This document shows, piece by piece, positions 61,698 to 64,000 of a stretch of 64,000 bases of DNA (position 1 is the first letter of the stretch; every line of letters begins with the position of its first letter). Below the pieces are notes generated by a model. That model saw only the letters and a program-made list of their open reading frames with translations, did no database searches and had not been told where the DNA came from. Made by a program: the position numbers and the translations under genes. This stretch comes from CAZNKU01 sp045541135 (GTDB lineage Bacteria > Bacillota > Clostridia > Monoglobales > Firm-18), in the NCBI GenBank assembly GCA_045541135.1, contig JAZQIO010000088.1, forward strand, positions 27,296 through 91,295, read 5' to 3'.

Positions 61698-62935
61698 TGA
61701 ATAAATGTTTTTTAGATATGATAAAGCTGTTTTCTTACGGCTCTACAGGAATTGAAAAAGATGTGCCATATGATTTTGATTTCGAAAAGGTTATGGCATA
61801 TGCAAACGAACAGGGAATATGGCAAATTGTATTCTACGCCGTAGAAATGCTGAAAAAACAGGACAAAATAAATATTGACGAAGGTTTTTTTGAATTCACA
61901 AAAATGCAGGTGCTTATTTCTTGTCTTAAAAGCAACGAAAGACTTGATTATTCACATAAAATCATTGAACAGTTCAACAAAAACGGCATTGAAAATTGCG
62001 TTATAAAGGGCGAAACACTTTCAAGACTTTATTACAAGCCCGAATGCAGAGTTTCAGGTGATGTGGATATTTATATTGGCAACGGTGACGAAAAAAAAGC
62101 CTGCGAAATACTTTATGATGCAGGTTATGTAATTGAACAGAAGTCTGATGATGCCAATCATTACAACTGTATGCACAAAACATACGGCGAGCTTGAACTT
62201 CATACAACCCTTTACTATAAAGTGATTCAGGATGCCTGGTTTAAAAATATAAAATTCGTATCCGAGCCATTTGTAAAATATGAAAAATACAATACCCTGG
62301 GGTATACAGATGCCTGCATTAACACAGCTCTGCACGCCATAAATCACTTCCTTGCATCAGGCTTTGGGGTAAGGCACATTATGGACTTTATACTGTATAT
62401 AAACAATTTCTACGATAAAATTGACATTGAAAAATTTACATCTGTTATGAGAGACCTTAAATATTATCATTTTATCGAAGTTATAATAGGTGTTGCCGAA
62501 AAGCACTTTGGTATAGATTGCAGACTTAAGGCAAATTATACCGACGTGGAAGTTGAAAAGATACTTTCATTTATTATGGCAGGCGGTATTTTCGGACACA
62601 AACACGCCGATGCCAACACATTTGAAATATATACAAATATGAGAATTTCAAAAAACAACAATACAGACCCGGAAAAGTTTATGAGAAACTGGAGAAGGAA
62701 AAATGTTTTGAAGGCACTTTCCTTTGCACCGTCAAAAATGTATATTGAATATCCCTACTGCGGTAAAAACAAGCTTTTATTGCCTATTGCATGGTGTAAT
62801 CATATTGGTTACATTTTCAAAACAGCTTTTACAAGAAGAAAAATTGTAAGCGATGTAATAAAGTACAAAGCTCCCGAAAAAAATAAAGAAATTGAAAAGA
62901 AGCTTGAATTATTCAAGGAACTTGATATGATTTAA
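61697..62935 (+). CDS. Uncharacterised nucleotidyltransferase (NTP_transf_5-like)
   Basis: A 412-residue protein. VIKGETLSRLYYKPECRVSGDVDIYI (read in parts), near residues 99-124, holds a nucleotidyltransferase-like motif with D-V-D metal ligands, and GELELHTTLYYKV near 168 gives a third acidic residue. The family is common beside cell-surface polysaccharide and lantibiotic genes. The target is unknown. It overlaps the MscS gene by 1 bp and is the last gene before the terminator at 62943. Confidence 0.8.
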   Translation: MNKCFLDMIKLFSYGSTGIEKDVPYDFDFEKVMAYANEQGIWQIVFYAVEMLKKQDKINIDEGFFEFTKMQVLISCLKSNERLDYSHKIIEQFNKNGIENCVIKGETLSRLYYKPECRVSGDVDIYIGNGDEKKACEILYDAGYVIEQKSDDANHYNCMHKTYGELELHTTLYYKVIQDAWFKNIKFVSEPFVKYEKYNTLGYTDACINTALHAINHFLASGFGVRHIMDFILYINNFYDKIDIEKFTSVMRDLKYYHFIEVIIGVAEKHFGIDCRLKANYTDVEVEKILSFIMAGGIFGHKHADANTFEIYTNMRISKNNNTDPEKFMRNWRRKNVLKALSFAPSKMYIEYPYCGKNKLLLPIAWCNHIGYIFKTAFTRRKIVSDVIKYKAPEKNKEIEKKLELFKELDMI

Positions 62936-62942
62936 AAAAGTG

Positions 62943-62972
62943 GTGTCGCAAAATAAAACTATTTTGCGACAC
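62943..62972. terminator. Bidirectional terminator between the nucleotidyltransferase and spoVT
   Basis: GTGTCGCAAAATA (62943-62955) and TATTTTGCGACAC (62960-62972), 13 perfect pairs with an AAAC loop. It serves the convergent plus-strand operon and spoVT. Confidence 0.85.
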
Positions 62973-62978
62973 TATCTT

Positions 62979-63524
62979 TTATGATTCCATTTGTTTTGCC
63001 AGAAATCCTGCCGCTGTCTGCGCAAGCTTTTCCTGCACCTCGCCGTATTTTTCACTTCCGTCTTCCGTCAAAAATACCACAGAGCCTATTGTGTCACCCT
63101 CGGAAATTATAGGGCACAAAAGACCTGCAAAATATCTTTCCCCACCGTCTATAATATTAAGCTTTTTAGACATACCCTGCTTTGAAACATAGGTTTCCTT
63201 TTCCTCTATTTTTGTTTCCATATCTACGGATATTTTTTTATCCAATAGTTCCTTTTTCGATGCACCGGATACTGCTATTACATTATCCTTATCCGTTATA
63301 CATATCCCGTGACCGGATGTTTTTGAAAGTATTTCAGCATACTGACTTGCAAATACTCCAAGCTCTCCTATGGGCGAATATTTTTTGAAAATTACTTCTC
63401 CCTCTCTGTCAGTGTAAATTTCAAGAGGATCGCCTTCACGTATTCTCATTGTGCGACGTATTTCCTTGGGAATAACTACTCTTCCAAGGTCGTCAATTCT
63501 GCGGACTATACCTGTTGCTTTCAT
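62979..63524 (-). CDS. spoVT: Stage V sporulation protein T (AbrB-type regulator)
   Basis: A 181-residue regulator. The N-terminal AbrB/SpoVT swapped-hairpin DNA-binding domain MKATGIVRRIDDLGRVVIPKEIRRTMRIREGDPLEIY (read in parts, residues 1-37) is nearly invariant in the family. A C-terminal GAF-like domain (about 55-175) follows. It controls late forespore genes under sigma-G. ATG follows AAAGGAG. In bacilli spoVT is next to the flippase/rqcP/yabP/yabQ genes; here six kilobases of opposite-strand genes lie between. Confidence 0.96.
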   Translation of the reverse strand: MKATGIVRRIDDLGRVVIPKEIRRTMRIREGDPLEIYTDREGEVIFKKYSPIGELGVFASQYAEILSKTSGHGICITDKDNVIAVSGASKKELLDKKISVDMETKIEEKETYVSKQGMSKKLNIIDGGERYFAGLLCPIISEGDTIGSVVFLTEDGSEKYGEVQEKLAQTAAGFLAKQMES

Positions 63525-63666
63525 ATAATAAATGCTCCTTTGGTTAATTTTACAATGTTATTTTGTGCAATCAAGGAATTTTTATGTAAGGAAAAAGGTG
63601 GATAAATTGACAATTTTAATTACTTGCTGTATTATATTTTCAAACAAAAAGCAAAGGAGAATAATT

Positions 63667-63867
63667 ATGGAAGAAAAAATTTTTGAAGAATTAAAATATT
63701 TAATTTATTAAATGAGAGAGCTTCCCTACATTGATGAAACCCGCGTTCATATAACAGGATGCAGTATGGGCGGCTACGGCACATGGGAGCTTTGCATACT
63801 ACGTCCCGACCGGGTTGCTTCAGCAATGCCTGTATGCGGCGGTGGAATTGGCGGATTTGCAAAATAA
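63667..63867 (+). pseudogene. Truncated alpha/beta-hydrolase (esterase) remnant with in-frame stop
   Basis: The ATG at 63667 is behind AAAGGAG and opens a 14-residue frame that ends at TAA 63709-63711. The next codon in the same frame is ATG (63712), and 51 residues follow that contain the nucleophile elbow HITGCSMGGYGTW and RPDRVASAMPVCGGG, typical of secreted prolyl-oligopeptidase/PHB-depolymerase-like esterases. Both the N-terminal strands and the region with the catalytic Asp and His are missing. It is best read as a gene remnant. Confidence 0.75.
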
Positions 63868-63890
63868 TTGAAGTTTTTTATCAAAAAATA

Positions 63891-63919
63891 TTGAATATTG
63901 TAAAAAAATATGTTACAAT
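63891..63919 (+). promoter_or_regulatory. Promoter of the right-edge gene
   Basis: TTGAAT (63891-63896) and TACAAT (63914-63919), 17-bp spacer, about 35 bases before the ATG. Confidence 0.55.
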
Positions 63920-63954
63920 ATTGTTACCAAATAAATTTAGGAGGTTTTTTTAGT

Positions 63955-64000
63955 ATGAAAAAGATTATTGCTTTGGTAAGTCTATTGGTATTGGTTCTTT
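63955..64000 (+). CDS. Start of an exported protein (first 15 residues)
   Basis: ATG at 63955 with a strong AGGAGG site. The visible MKKIIALVSLLVLVL is the start of a signal peptide, as in extracellular solute-binding lipoproteins. The gene runs off the right edge, so nothing more can be said. Confidence 0.6.
   Translation, partial: MKKIIALVSLLVLVL

Overview
This is AT-rich DNA from a Gram-positive, spore-forming, anaerobic member of the Clostridia. The evidence is the operon nusB-xseA-xseB-ispA-dxs-tlyA-nadK-argR-recN, an oxygen-sensitive class III ribonucleotide reductase (nrdD/nrdG), a 2-hydroxyacyl-CoA dehydratase-type activase, spore genes (yabP, yabQ, spoVT), strong AGGAGG-type ribosome binding sites and frequent TTG/GTG starts. 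Two secreted proteins of about 1,790 residues with heparinase II/III domains suggest a polysaccharide degrader such as a gut bacterium. I cannot name a genus. No rRNA, tRNA, transposase, prophage or CRISPR array was recognised.

Layout. 1-2445: a sugar-phosphate isomerase (nagB-like, cut by the window edge) and a Gfo/Idh/MocA oxidoreductase, transcribed divergently from an AraC regulator. 2538-11306: the housekeeping operon from nusB to recN plus an rseC-like gene. 11307-14317: nrdD and nrdG behind a consensus promoter that carries a textbook pair of NrdR boxes and a promoter-proximal hairpin. 14324-22487 (minus strand): an amino-acid/Na+ symporter with a PHP hydrolase, a small membrane protein, a dehydrogenase, a methyltransferase, and an operon of metallo-beta-lactamase-fold protein, beta-propeller glycosidase-like protein and M20 peptidase. 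A dense array of mini-hairpins sits at about 17046-17215. 22580-33429: two tandem giant heparinase II/III paralogues. 33573-40686: larB-larC-larE (nickel-pincer cofactor synthesis, with no larA here) followed by a two-gene activase/dehydratase-like pair. 40780-43875: lipoprotein, acyltransferase and sodium symporter.

44018-46988 is an accessory island of short, AT-rich, minus-strand genes. One looks like immunity protein Imm40 and one like the CPCC family. They are punctuated by five copies of a palindromic repeat, four of which lie 0-12 bp beyond a stop codon. 47150-51260: gapA, a VIT/VWA protein and a divergent soluble histidine kinase. 51248-56625 is the sporulation/division cluster (spoVB-like flippase, rqcP, yabP, yabQ, an inserted epimerase, divIC, an S1 protein) ending at a tRNA methyltransferase. 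spoVT lies at 62979-63524. Between it and the flippase gene is an opposite-strand block (56789-62935): a YcdB/SLH-like protein, a glutamate-cysteine ligase-like enzyme, an AEC transporter, an MscS channel and a nucleotidyltransferase. The window closes with an esterase remnant and the start of a new exported protein.

Most interesting: the repeat-punctuated immunity-like island, the mini-hairpin array, the twin heparinases that differ beside a probable catalytic tyrosine, the nrdD control region, and the interrupted spoVT-yab cluster.
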